Source: Liolophura sinensis
Taxonomy: Eukaryota > Mollusca > Polyplacophora > Chitonida > Chitonidae
Assembly: GCF_032854445.1 (NCBI RefSeq)
Contig: NW_027017971.1
Span: 1 to 64,000 of the forward strand
Reading direction: 5' to 3'
DNA: 64,000 bases
In this document: positions 1 to 11,528 of the stretch, piece after piece
Numbering within the stretch: the stretch's first letter is position 1
Layout: each line of letters opens with the position of its first letter
Notes under the pieces: generated by a model
Told to the model about the DNA's origin: nothing
The model's input: only the letters and a program-made list of their open reading frames with translations
Database searches by the model: none
Translations under genes and position numbers: made by a program

Positions 1-639
1 CTGTTTTCCTTCTTTCTAACTGCCTACATTCAATATCGCCAGTGGCCCACCTCAAGACTTCAGTAAAGAAACAACTGTTATGATCTTCGAGTTGTGAATT
101 GTAAACCAGTTATATTTTCTAAAAAGGGTTCTTAACCACTAATTTACCTTTTAAAAATATGGAATTAAGAAAATGTACTTTGCAATAGTAAACCACGTTA
201 ACCTATGTTCCAAACAATGACAAAAGATCAAAATACATTTCCACAAAATACACCGACATATAAAATGCACATTCATTAATATACCCGCCCTTAAAACAGT
301 TTTATTTTCACTTCGTGGTACATGTATAATAAACAACTACGGCGTGATTAGGTAGTACGGGTAACGCCACAAAACACCAGTAACTGGGTCACACGCGCGT
401 CAAGGCTCCACTTCTTGATGATTTAGACATGATCTATAGACATACACAAGGGTATCCAGTTCCACAAATATAAACACGACAATAAATCGATGGTCTCCGG
501 GAGAACATTCCATGTCAATTTTATATTTGCTTTGTCATTACGCATGGTTTTATAAGAAGTTTGATACTGTACCTACGACTCATGTCGAGAGAGCTATGTA
601 GTGGTGTCAGACCTCTTGTCAGTAATAATTTAACTGGCA

Positions 640-835
640 GACATGATATGCCTTTCAGGTTATGTGCAGTCAGGGGATTTGTTCGTCACTGGCGAAGGAT
701 TACTCCCGGCACTCCGATTTCCGCCGTTTATAAACCTGGTGTTTATAAGCTGTGAGAAATGCTGTCATTTAAGTAAGAAATTCTTGAGCACAGCCTTGAA
801 CTCCAATGAAGTAACCAATCACTCAATCGGTCAAA
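640..835 (+). mobile_element. Second SINE-like family, diverged copy
   Basis: ACTCCCGGCACTCCGATTTC and TTATAAACCTGGTG followed by TTCTTGAGCACAGCCTTGAA resemble the element at 20780-21057 and the MetaSINE 3' end. Confidence 0.45.
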
Positions 836-1819
836 CAAACAGTCATACTGTGTGCAGGTTAAAATTCGCGCAATGTATGTAACAAGCATTAATCGCCTGA
901 TCCTTAGTATTTATGATAATAGATGAGGACTATGTCATGCCAGTTGCTTAATACATTACTGGTGTGCAAATAATACAGCATTAGACAAAGATAAAGGATG
1001 ACTACGCGCATACAGGTAGTAGATACTCTTAAATTCGTCCCTTTCATACTGTTTAAAATACGAATCACCCTCAGTTTAAAATTACACTTTGTTAGTAAGG
1101 TTTTTCATTAGATGTAATGGCACATAAATCCGTTTTACTTCAGCCTTTCATCATATCAATCAGCCTTGTTTACAAAATTCCCCGTGTCATACGCTTTCCT
1201 GTAGAAATCCACAAAACGCTGCCTTGACACATGTAAATACGTGGAATAAGCCAGGAAAACAGATTGAAATTCGCATAGCAAGCGCAATATGTGTATTATA
1301 TTGTTTTGATGCATATATTTTGATAATGAAAGTTCCTAAATCCACCCACTGTAAATATATTTTACTCATATGAAGATGTGAATAAAAATAGAGACTTTTA
1401 GCATACATACATTGTAATGTTTTACATCTAATGTAATAAGGAACGAATTATCACCAAATTATTAGTGAATTGAAGAATGAATTCAAGAAATATTTTCACC
1501 ACGGAATGAATCAAGGCTTTACATAACGTACGTAATAAAAAAGACACTAAGTATGTCTTTTTTTCTTTTTTTGGAAATATGGCACACAAAACAGAATTGC
1601 TACAGAAAAGACCACGCCTTCAAGCCGTAGATGTACAAATGTACCTTTACTAAGAAGAAGGTTAAAACATTATGCTGATAAAACAGCTATAAGTAGGTTA
1701 ATCTAAGGGACAATTCATGGTAGGCGTGATCGTGCATCTGCTTGAACATAGACCCCTACTGTCACGCCTGTGATCAGCTGTCTCTGATCGTCTCCCGTAC
1801 TGGGTCCTGGAAGTGTCAG

Positions 1820-2135
1820 ATATCATTCATATATTTATTTTATATATTTGTTTGGAGTTTTTCACCGTTGTCAAGAATATTGCATTTATACGACGGCGGC
1901 AAAAATGGGGAGAAAACCGATCAAAGCTGTAGGAAAAAAACGACTATTGCACACGGTGATTTGGTGTTTTACGCCGCACTCAAGAATACCTCACTTATAG
2001 GACGATAGTCTGCTTTATGTTGGGACGAACTGGTTTGTAAATACGACCATTCACAGGCTGCTGGAGGACATTTCAACCTGCATATAGAGGAAGTCGGCAT
2101 GAGCTTCAACTCAGAGCGATCGACACAGTGGCAGC
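1820..2135 (-). mobile_element. Two diverged MetaSINE-type fragments in tandem
   Basis: The first, 1820-1910, ends in ATACGACGGCGGC. The second, 1958-2135, carries GATTTGGTGTTTTACGCCGC and then the head-side segment GTCGGCATGAGCTTCAACTC. Both lie on the minus strand. Confidence 0.68.
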
Positions 2136-2277
2136 CTCATGGGAAGGCAATGCAAATTTATTTTGTATTGTGATGAGCGCTGTGTTGAGGAATATTTCAC
2201 GTGTTCGACACCTGCCATGGCTGTTGGAGGATGACTGGAAAGAGGGCATAGAATTACACTAAATCTACAGTACTCAC

Positions 2278-2295
2278 CTCCTACATCCATTCCAC
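2278..2295 (-). other. Possible 18-nt micro-exon
   Basis: A strong acceptor (gatttctttttcag) and a strong donor (gtgagtact) on the minus strand enclose 18 nt that would encode GMDVG with split codons, phase 1-1. No neighbouring exon was identified. Could be chance. Confidence 0.2.
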
Positions 2296-3412
2296 CTGAA
2301 AAAGAAATCAAAAAATCTAGTATAAATGCAGGCGGAGGTGTTCTTGAATTAAAAAAGGCAAGCATTACTTGTATACTTCGTTTTGAGAAATATGCCCTTC
2401 TCCTTCACTGCAATATGGTTTCACGCTTCACGAGAAATTATGTGTGTTGTATATGATATCGACATGTGTGTGAGACTAGTTTAAAGACCATGTTTATCTT
2501 GTGTGTAGAGACTACATGTGTATTCGTTGGAATATAAGCGCCATGTCCGACATTCATTTACCATTCCTAGTCCATTCATAGACCATTCGGAATAGCTGAT
2601 GGATTTGGAGTTTCGCACAGCGAATCTGGGATCTATATTCCACATGTTCCTGTTTGTCACTAACAAATAAAAAGTATCGGCTGGATAAGTGCAGCGTTAT
2701 CAGTTTGAACAAGTACATGTAGACATATGGCTTCGGATGTTTTGGGGCATGACATATAGAAATAAGTAAACAAAACTAAGCTAGCAACGTATTCTGTTTC
2801 GGTGTAACATCCTTTGATTTTTTAGACTAAACTATAGGTACGCTTTAAAACAATCTGTTGCCGGAGTTGAGAACATTGTATATCAAGCAGGAGGAACGCT
2901 ACTGTAAATGACTTATACTGTTGAACCGTTTGAAACAGTCCAAGACAAAAAGTCTATCTTCAGCTTTAACACTTAGAAAGCTTGTGTAACTTGTTCCAAA
3001 GCTGCTAGCAAGTTCTCATTTTGGTGAACTACATATTCCATTGTTAAAGTTCGATAACTTTAAATTTTTTTTAGAAAATGCTATGACAAAATGTAGATCT
3101 TCGCAAAGTTGTGGGAAAGTCTGTTAAAATTAATCGAATAAGGTAAGTTTGTAATTTCTTAGACCTCTGCAGACTGAATTCTTAAAACCCTTACGCATTT
3201 GCATACCACCCCATCTAATACAACTTCACAATCTCAGCGAATTCTGACGAATGCCATAGAATGAGTTGCGAAAGTCCAGGTAGTTACCATTATCAAAAAG
3301 CAATTAACGCTAAGTAACCCATGGAAAGCAAGTAAAAAGTCTTTCGAATGGTTACCATACCATCTATTGTGCCATGATTGAGCACAAAACTATGAAGATT
3401 TGCGTTTGAATT
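2296..3412. other. No supported gene
   Basis: AT-rich sequence without splice-bounded open frames or recognisable repeats. The stretch 836-1819 is similar. Confidence 0.6.
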
Positions 3413-3681
3413 GGGGCCTCAGTGGCTCAGTTGGTTAGCGCGCAAGCACAGCGTAATGACCTAGGAGTCTCTCACCAATGCGGTCGCTGTGAGTTTAAGT
3501 CCAGATCATGCTGGCTTCCTCTCCGGCCGCAAGTGGGAAGGTCTGTCAACAACCTGCGGATGGTCGTGGGTTTCCCCCGGGCTCTACCCGGTTACCTTCC
3601 ACCATAATGCTGGCCGCCGTCGTATAAGTGAAATATTCTTGAGTACGGCGTAATACACCAATCAAGTAAATAAATAAATAA
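3413..3681 (+). mobile_element. MetaSINE-type tRNA-derived SINE, full length
   Basis: tRNA-like head with A-box-like TGGCTCAGTTGGTTAGCGCG and a B-box-like segment, a conserved 3' core (GGTCGTGGGTTTCCCCCGGG, GGCCGCCGTCGTATAAGTG, TTCTTGAGTACGGCGT) and a TAAA-repeat tail. Flanked by an imperfect direct repeat ATTTGCGTTTGAATT (target duplication). Confidence 0.88.
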
Positions 3682-3821
3682 TTTGCGTTGAATTAAAACA
3701 CAAGCGGACAAACAGAAAGATCAAAATTTTGTGAAAATATCCGTTTCCAGGATACATGTTTTAGAGTTGATTTTATAAAAAAGATTACCTCAATTTATGG
3801 TACTTAAGATTAGTTTGTGGT

Positions 3822-3840
3822 GGGGGGGGGGGGGGGGGGG
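3822..3840 (+). repeat. Poly-G run
   Basis: Nineteen consecutive G, unusual in an AT-rich background. May form G-quadruplex structures or reflect assembly noise in a homopolymer. Confidence 0.95.
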
Positions 3841-6356
3841 ACCTAGTAGATTATCAGTGAAAACAAATAAATCCCACTGAAAGATAGTTAATTGATTTAT
3901 TAAAGACTTTTGCTCTATTTAACGGCATTTTTTAAAAAGGTATTTACGAGCATACATTTTAAAATCAAACTCAATAACACGGTTCAAAGAGTATGTCTCA
4001 TTTGCCATGGCATTTGGAAGCGCAAAATCGAGGTAGACAGAGGAAAGTACATTTGAATGTTGTTCCCGGGAAAAGGCGGGATATCTACTAACGCAGTATC
4101 ACGAATGATACCAACCTGTTACAAAAACTGTTTGCCAAGTTACCGCCGAAATTGTTGTAAAATCAGCGACAAACATTCTGCAACCCCGCAAAGATACAAT
4201 GACAAAAAGAAAGAGTTGTTTCAGGGGAGACAACCCTAGTGAACATGTGCATTTATGATTTTGCTGTTGAAATTGATCTGAGTAGTTCACAACAGTATTA
4301 CATGTACTAGCCGTATAAACTTGTTTGATTAAAATGTAGAGACAAAACTGTAATTAGGTATTGTTGTCTATTAATGGTAAATTATGTAATGAATAATCAG
4401 TTTAAATGTACTCATGATTGTCTAGTATGAGCACATGTTATCTGCACTGTGTTTTAGTCAGTTTTTTTACATTTTTTTCATACAGGTTGATGTACAATAT
4501 GGGCCTAGGTTCAGAAGGTTAGCCAGGTACCTAGACCTGGTGAATCCAGCCCCCCACCCCCACCCCCCGCTCCCTGCAAACACACTCCTATTTCCCTCTC
4601 CAACTTAATCAAGCATATACTTGTACGTTAAATTATCTCACTGTAGCGGGGAAATTATTCCCATTGTTTGTTCTTCTCTGTCAAATGGTAAAGTTTTCTG
4701 GCAAGAGATGAGCAAACTCGGATCAGCGACGACGGTGTGTGATTTGGCATATGGGCACACGTAACCGGTTAAATGTGTCCTCTTGTCAAGTTATTCTAAC
4801 TGTTCATGAAAATTGTTCATAGATCGTGGCAAATTGCATGTCTCCTAGAATGATGGTTCAAGCAGAAATAGGGAAGAAATGCTCTGATGTCATCACATTT
4901 AATCTGCAACAACATTAAAACTATGGAACGCTGTCTCGTGAAGATGTGTCTTCGGCTGCATGTTTTTTTTTTTTTTTTTTCTTTGCTATTGACTTCGAAT
5001 TCTGACGCACAACACCGCTTTGAAGAGAAAATTGATGGTTCGTTTAGACATTCACTGACAAGCTAGGTTGACTTTGTGTAAATAATTGCCCAAAGACCTC
5101 TGCGTGTGTCCGTAGTACATGTGTACCTTGGCTGGGTATGTTTTTCAGTCTGTTTCAATCATCACCAATATAATTAAAGACGTACAGCATAGAGAATAAA
5201 ACTAGAGCAGCGGCGACAGTGTGATAGCCGGCAAATGGTCACATGTAGTTATGATAGGTGTCAAATTGAATATGTATGCTCTACTTCTCGACCACAAAGG
5301 GTCATTGCCGAGTCAAACTATTACATTAAATATTGCTGGCGACATGCAAGTTATATAGGCCTATTACTCGTCAAAGATTATATATATTCGAGGTCAGTAA
5401 TTAACTGACCAGTTTCCAAACCAACGACTAACACAATGCCATAAGGCACTAAGAATGTATACAAAGAAATTAGGACATGGTCTCGTAAAGAAAAACTGTC
5501 AACAATCGCCGGTGATGCTTTGAACGCACTAGGATTGTTATGTGAATTTAGTTAACATCCAAAATCGTCCTATTAATTTTTTTCAAATAATGGATGCACG
5601 TTGCAATTTGATTGATATTGTTCAAATAGTCAATATGGCGATTTTTCTCAATACGATGCTTATACATCCGAGCCCCGGGCTAAGAAGAATTAGATACAGT
5701 GTGAAACAGTTCACTAGGGCATACGGAACACGGCGTCCGTAATGCACGCATTGTAGCCTCTTAGAATCCGAACGTACTTGTTGGACAACAGTTTGTATAG
5801 GGTTATATGAGATCTACACTGATTTGTAGAGAAATCTATGAATATTAAATAATTACTGATGCGTCTATCTGTGCTAAGGGGCGTGAAATTTGTTGCTGTT
5901 TAAACATCAACATGAACAGTCAAAATAAAACCCTGACTGAGGTAAATTGACAAGTGTCCGTACATGTATATTACTGGCTACGTGTGACTAGTTGCCAGTC
6001 ATCGCACTGTCGTGGCTGCTCTGGTTGTACTCAGTATGCTGTACCTCTGTAATTATTTGATAAAAAGTCATTACAAAACTGTTAATTATCAAAATAAGGC
6101 GAAAGTATCTATAGCTAGTATACGAACTGATGTTCCTTGAAGGCAAACTCCACGAAATACTCTCCAGAATTGCTGTAGTGTGACAATGAACGTGTATTAT
6201 AGCGGAATCTAACAAAATACATAATTTAGCAGCCGCGATGAGTTTATATACAATACGTACATCCGTCCTCAAGCGGTTGGTGAATGGTACACCCGTCAAT
6301 AAATGCAAATTCCGTTATTTTCATTATCAAGGGAGAATGCTCTTGTGGGCTTATGC
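3841..6356. other. No supported gene
   Basis: Short ORFs only, none with a recognisable motif. Contains a poly-T run near 4963-4980 and a C-rich patch near 4551-4570. Confidence 0.6.
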
Positions 6357-6681
6357 ACTGTGTAATTTGTTTAACACGCTGACCTCACCTGACCGACAAG
6401 GTCGTCAAGGACTCTAAACTGAAGTTTTCAGTTTTGCAAAGGACGTTCGTTCTGCCACAAGGTAACATTACTCTACGTCTCTGAACAGCTCGTTTGTGAG
6501 CTTGGGATGCAAAGGTGAACTGGAAACTTTTAAAGACCGGTAATACTGATATGTATGTTGTTGTTGTTGTTGTTGAACTCTCTGTAAAACTGTACGTCTC
6601 ATTTTATATATAAAGCATTGTTTACATTGTAATATTGAGTCACTGAGTCTGTTTCCTGTTGCTGCTTTCAATACCGTAACA
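6357..6681 (+). repeat. Truncated, internally deleted LTR copy
   Basis: Matches the 3' third of the Gypsy LTR (from ACTGTGTAATTTG to CCGTAACA). About 245 bp present in the full LTRs is missing at GAGCTT|GGGATG, where both deletion ends share CTT. No internal element sequence adjoins it, so it is a solo or residual LTR. Confidence 0.85.
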
Positions 6682-6809
6682 CAGTATAGACATGATAGAT
6701 ACAGGTACCGTACCAGTATAGACATAACAGATAAAGGTACCGTACCAGTATAGACATGATAGATACGGGAACCGTACCAGTATAGACATGATAGATACAG
6801 GCGCCGTAC
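6682..6809 (+). repeat. 32-bp minisatellite, four units
   Basis: Four consecutive 32-bp units beginning CAGTATAGACAT and ending ACCGTAC, with few differences. The array begins exactly at the end of the LTR remnant; each unit end (ACCGTAC) resembles the LTR terminus (ACCGTAAC). Confidence 0.9.
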
Positions 6810-9800
6810 CAAGATTCATATCTTGTATTATACAATATGCAAACAAGATTACATACACACCCGCTAGCGCCACGGCTCAAGCAGAATTGGGAGAAAATAT
6901 CACTGGACTAGAATTACTCAAAATGCTGTGTTGCCTATCACATTTAACATATATTGACATTAAAACAATGCAACACAGTAGATGGAAACTGACCATATAT
7001 GAAACTTGTCGTACACGTCTCTTGTGCTTCAAAGTTGAGAACATGAAAAAAGTCGTCAAACTGCTTTGCCTTAACAGTTGCTTCAACTTGCAACACACCA
7101 GTTGACTATTTAGTGTTAATGGGACAGAAAGATAAAATCGTTCCGGCAAATGCTCAGAAACGCCATTAGTTCCTCATCAGAGCGATCGTTATTCGCCCAT
7201 TATCTAAACCACGGCATACTTTCTAATTAATTGCTCAAAAGTGGCTTATCTACATCGCTCGCTTGAAATGTACTACACTGTGATCTCCCCTGTGTTATAA
7301 ACTTCTGCGGTAATTTCAGTTACTCATACAACATAGGTCACTACATGTAAATCAGCAGTCAATCGTACAAATGGATCTCCGAATCCGCAGAGGGACTTCA
7401 GCATGTAGAGAAGTAAGTTCTGTAGGAAGTTTAGCCTGTGGTGAACAGGAGTTGGGACCACTGTATTATTATCGGTAGGGCTCAGATGTTTGTGACTGAA
7501 ATTGTCCCACAAAGATCATAGTTCACCAGCACGATTGAGAACCACTTCCCTGCGTCAAGCCCAGTGTACACAGACAAAATTTCTTGTCTCCGCAACAAAG
7601 ATTCATCCTGACCCTAGAAAAATGGATCCAAAGATTTAACTTCTTTAATCTTTGCACACTGTCGTATATATACGCCAGGGATTTATCCTGCATGACTATG
7701 TCATGTAACTATGTTTCAGGCGAGGCGAGTAGCCATTTTTTGCCACTGGAATATTAAAAAGCGAACAACAAATGTTGTTAATGCGCGGGTAACCGATATT
7801 CTGGATGAGTTGACGCCGGGATATGAAAGTCATGATTCTTACAGCAAATTGAATTTTTTTGTCAGCACGTGGAGAGGTAAAAGGACAGCACACGCAAGTT
7901 TTCATATAGAAGGTCTTTGATGACAATTACCTACCACCCGACGCTGAAATTGTAACGGAAAACGGTGTTTTGATCTCTGTATCGCTGATGACGCCATTAC
8001 ATTGTCAGAGGGACTGATTACCTTTCAAGTATTAACAGCAAGACTCACAGACATAATACGGAGATGTTAATTTCCGTAGTTTTGTAGACGGATTGAACTG
8101 GGATTGTTTGAATTGTAGCTTGAACTCATCCTCAAGGGAAAAGACGCTTGTGCTCTCTTGGCATTAAAGCTGAGTCTAATAGAGGGAATATAAAAGATAG
8201 CCTTACAACATATAAAGCAAAAACCAGATAAGGAACGACAGTGTCTAAGTTGGCAAATTGTCAGACCCAAAAGGTAAAATACGGCGTCTTGTCAGTTTAC
8301 TTAAGTTAGAGTTTTGTTCCAACTTTTCGTGTATATGCCTAAACAGTAGCAGCGTACATATCCACTAGAAACTAGAAACAAGTAGAAATATTTTAAAAAA
8401 TGAGTGATGAGAGTTGCAAATTATTAGACGTCCTAAGTCTAGTATTACTCAAAATGCATTGTATCGTCACATTTAACGTACAATCACAATAAACAGTGCA
8501 AAGGGACGGGGTCTCTATGATGTCCACCAACACAATCCTAATTTATGCAGGAATACTAGAAGTCCGACACAGTATGTCGTCTTGGCAAGCTATGTGTCCA
8601 GCAAAGTACCTGTAGTTATTGTGATATTTTGTTCATTCATAAAATGAGTGCCATGAATAGTTACCCGATTAAGCATTTGATGTGTTCACGTCACTTTTTA
8701 AACAGACAAGTACATGCCATGTGAAATGGGGTTGATGGTTATTAACCGCTGGCATTAGTACATCCGTGAAAACTTCGAGCATATCGCTTAGCCCCATGGG
8801 CCATAACTCAATATTATTTGTGGATCTCTCAGTTATCTTCCCTTAGACAAAACTAAACTGGTGCTACAGCTTGTTCTGTGTGCCATACCTTTGTATCCTT
8901 TTTAATTCAGATGCGTTTTCGCAGTAGTGCAAGGTGCTGAACAAAAGCCATTATTTCGGTTACATACCTTAATACTGCAGTGTCCCAGCTAGGCGTGTGC
9001 ATATTTCTGTGAGGAGTTCACGGCATACATTTATCTTTCTCAATAATCAATTGTACTATTGGTGCAGGTTTTATGCTTATAGATGGAGAACGCTGGGGTG
9101 ACAAGTACCTGACAAGCCACCCGATTCAAAGACGTCGAGGAAACACCAAGAAGTGGAAACTATATATACTAAAATAGTTTATGGAAATTAAAAAAGGACA
9201 CATGATTGTAATGGAAATAAAAGCTTTATTATTTCTTGCGTTCTTCAAAAATGTTAAAGTATCACACGATTAAATCTTGATGAAAACAGAGGCATAAGCC
9301 TACTCACTGGAGTACGCAGAAAAATTCAATTGCCACAAGCCTTTTTTTCCTGATTACATGTGTCATAATAAATATGTACGTTTTAATACTGAAACATTTT
9401 CTGGCATAGTGGTTGTGCTGTAAATTACTTTAAATCAGCTAATGTGAAATCACAGTTACAAAACTGCATAGCGCAAATAAGACCAGCGGGACTGGGTGGT
9501 TATTAAAGACCACGATTCCTCGGTTTTTTGTTTTATTCCTCTTTTCGATGTGAAAAAATAATGGATTGACGACTTAAAGTGTTGATGAAAGTGTGTGCAG
9601 AGAGAATGAATTGATGATTTTGCTTTCCCTTCTTGTCTTCAGCTACTGGGACAGTTGACAGAGATGTTCATATTTACCGAATTGTAAATTTTTTGTAACA
9701 TCTTTTTTTTTAATTATCTAGCTAGCACCTCCTCAAAATGCACAATTCAGCTAGATCCTTTTCTGAAATATTCCAGTGAATAAAATGTCATTATATTTGA

Positions 9801-10623
9801 AAGCTAAGTGTTATTCCAAATATCAAAACACCATAATTAACAAACATACAAAACTTCAATAGAAAAGTTATATTTTATATCAAAAGATAAAAAAGGTGTT
9901 TATTGTGGAAAATAGAAAGTATCTTAAAATATAAAACTACATCTGTAATATAAATGTGTGCACATATCAGCACATCACAGCTTGTGTCCAAATACATTAT
10001 CCATTATATATGAAGCATATATCAAATTCTAGGTAAATGTTTAAACTAATGTGTTTAAAATTATCACTTATAAATCCTGTTTAAACATGGTGTGACATGT
10101 GTAGTAAGTATATGCTCCTTAAGGCTTGCTTTTATTAAAACTGCATTCGGCTAAATTAAAATACCTTAAAAGTAATCTGTTCAATATCATATACATATAT
10201 ACATGTGCTAACAAATCATCTCAAACATCTCATGCTGAGAATACACGCAAAATAAACACATTTATCAACTCAAAGAACAATACACAACGCACTGCAGTTT
10301 ACAGTGAAATTTGTGGGAGTAATAGACGCACAGATGCATCTAGGAGAGGCCAATATCGATATGCGCTAGACTCTCACGCTCAGCAACGACGTCGGATCAA
10401 CCTATCCGCTCAAGTATAGGACCTCCGAACTACATTTACAAATTATCAAAGAACAACCAAAAATTGTATGTATTAAGAAGCATACGTATATAATTTCAAA
10501 ATTAAGGGAGCAAAAGTTATGTACAATATAAGGGAATTCTAGTATTGTGGATAAAAATAAATATTGGGTATTTGTGTTGAAGCTTACGGCTCCGAAAAGT
10601 AATGCCTCGTATTTTATGTATTC
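6810..10623. other. No supported gene
   Basis: Strongly AT-rich in its right half (9150-10600). No domain-like ORFs or clear repeats. Might hold distal 3' UTR of the large gene or regulatory DNA; nothing shows which. Confidence 0.55.
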
Positions 10624-10684
10624 ATTAATTTTATTGATGTTTTAGGCCGTACTGAATATTCCACTTATACGACGACGGCCCTCA
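10624..10684 (-). mobile_element. Short SINE tail fragment
   Basis: TTTATTGATGTTTTAGGCCG and TTCCACTTATACGACGACGG match the family 3' end. It lies just past the last exon of the large gene and supplies an AATAAA on the minus strand that could serve in polyadenylation (inference). Confidence 0.55.
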
Positions 10685-11357
10685 TATTATGTGATGCCCT
10701 ATGCATTCAACCGCTGTTATTTTGATGTATGAGTGATATTAACAAAGTCTGGAGTGACATCGTCAGTGAAATCTTTGCTTTGGTTTTCACCTTGTTGTGT
10801 GAGGACAAAAAAGAAACATACTATTTTGAACAAAAATAAATTTTCGGACAACACTCTGTTTAACCTTAGAAAAGTCATATCTAGCAGCCACTCTCTACAC
10901 CAACAAGGTTTACTTCAGTGCAATTTACAGGCAAAGGTCAGTATAGGGACAGGTCTCTATAGTCTGGCTGTAATTATATCGCTGTTAGTAGTACTTTTTT
11001 TTGTTCAGGCCAATTAATATGGCCCTAAACCGTGCAGTTAACAAATTCATCCTTCCAATTAATACTTCATTCGATGGTAAGGAAGAAGAAAAAATAACCC
11101 AAAGATACATATACCTGCATAAAGCCACGTTTACACGTCTCGCTGAACTGGCTGAATTCGACAAATTGATGAAGTCATCAATCAGGTTCAAACTGTGCGA
11201 TCTGTTGAATGTTACAATCACATGAAAAAGCGCGATTCATCATTTCATTCCACAAGCGGCTTAAGTATTTGAATATGTTGAGTTCCAAGCCACAGGTTTT
11301 CCGCTGACTTCCTGAGCAGCACAGGGACTATCTTGCAGATTGTTAAGCTATTTAGCT

Positions 11358-11528
11358 TTAGGAACTGTTCGGATGGCCGTCCTCTTCATCATTGTCATAA
11401 ACAACTGGCGGTCCCACCTGCCCAAAGGCAATGCTGGCGTAGGTGGTTGTGTTCTCAGCAGGGTGCACGATGGGTTGGGTGCCCACGAAGTCCATGTCTG
11501 CGTATATCAGGTCGTGTGGACCTTCCAT
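11358..11528 (-). CDS. Exon 23: C-terminal exon with three tyrosine motifs and stop
   Basis: 171 nt including the stop, phase 0 start, acceptor caactcttccag. Encodes 56 residues. Motifs: LIYADM (YxxM, the PI3K p85 SH2 consensus), TTYASI (TxYxx(V/I), ITSM-like) and VVYDNDEED (acidic). Ends ...GHPNSS-stop. The first codon after the splice happens to be Met; it is not a start. Confidence 0.9.
   Translation of the reverse strand: MEGPHDLIYADMDFVGTQPIVHPAENTTTYASIAFGQVGPPVVYDNDEEDGHPNSS

Noticed and set aside
3413-3490. tRNA gene
   Set aside because: The tRNA-like boxes belong to a SINE head; no complete cloverleaf or acceptor stem, and the 3' SINE core follows.
6468-6880. Overlapping minus-strand ORFs with repeated YHVYTGTVP-like units
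   Set aside because: Translations of the 32-bp minisatellite; no independent coding evidence.
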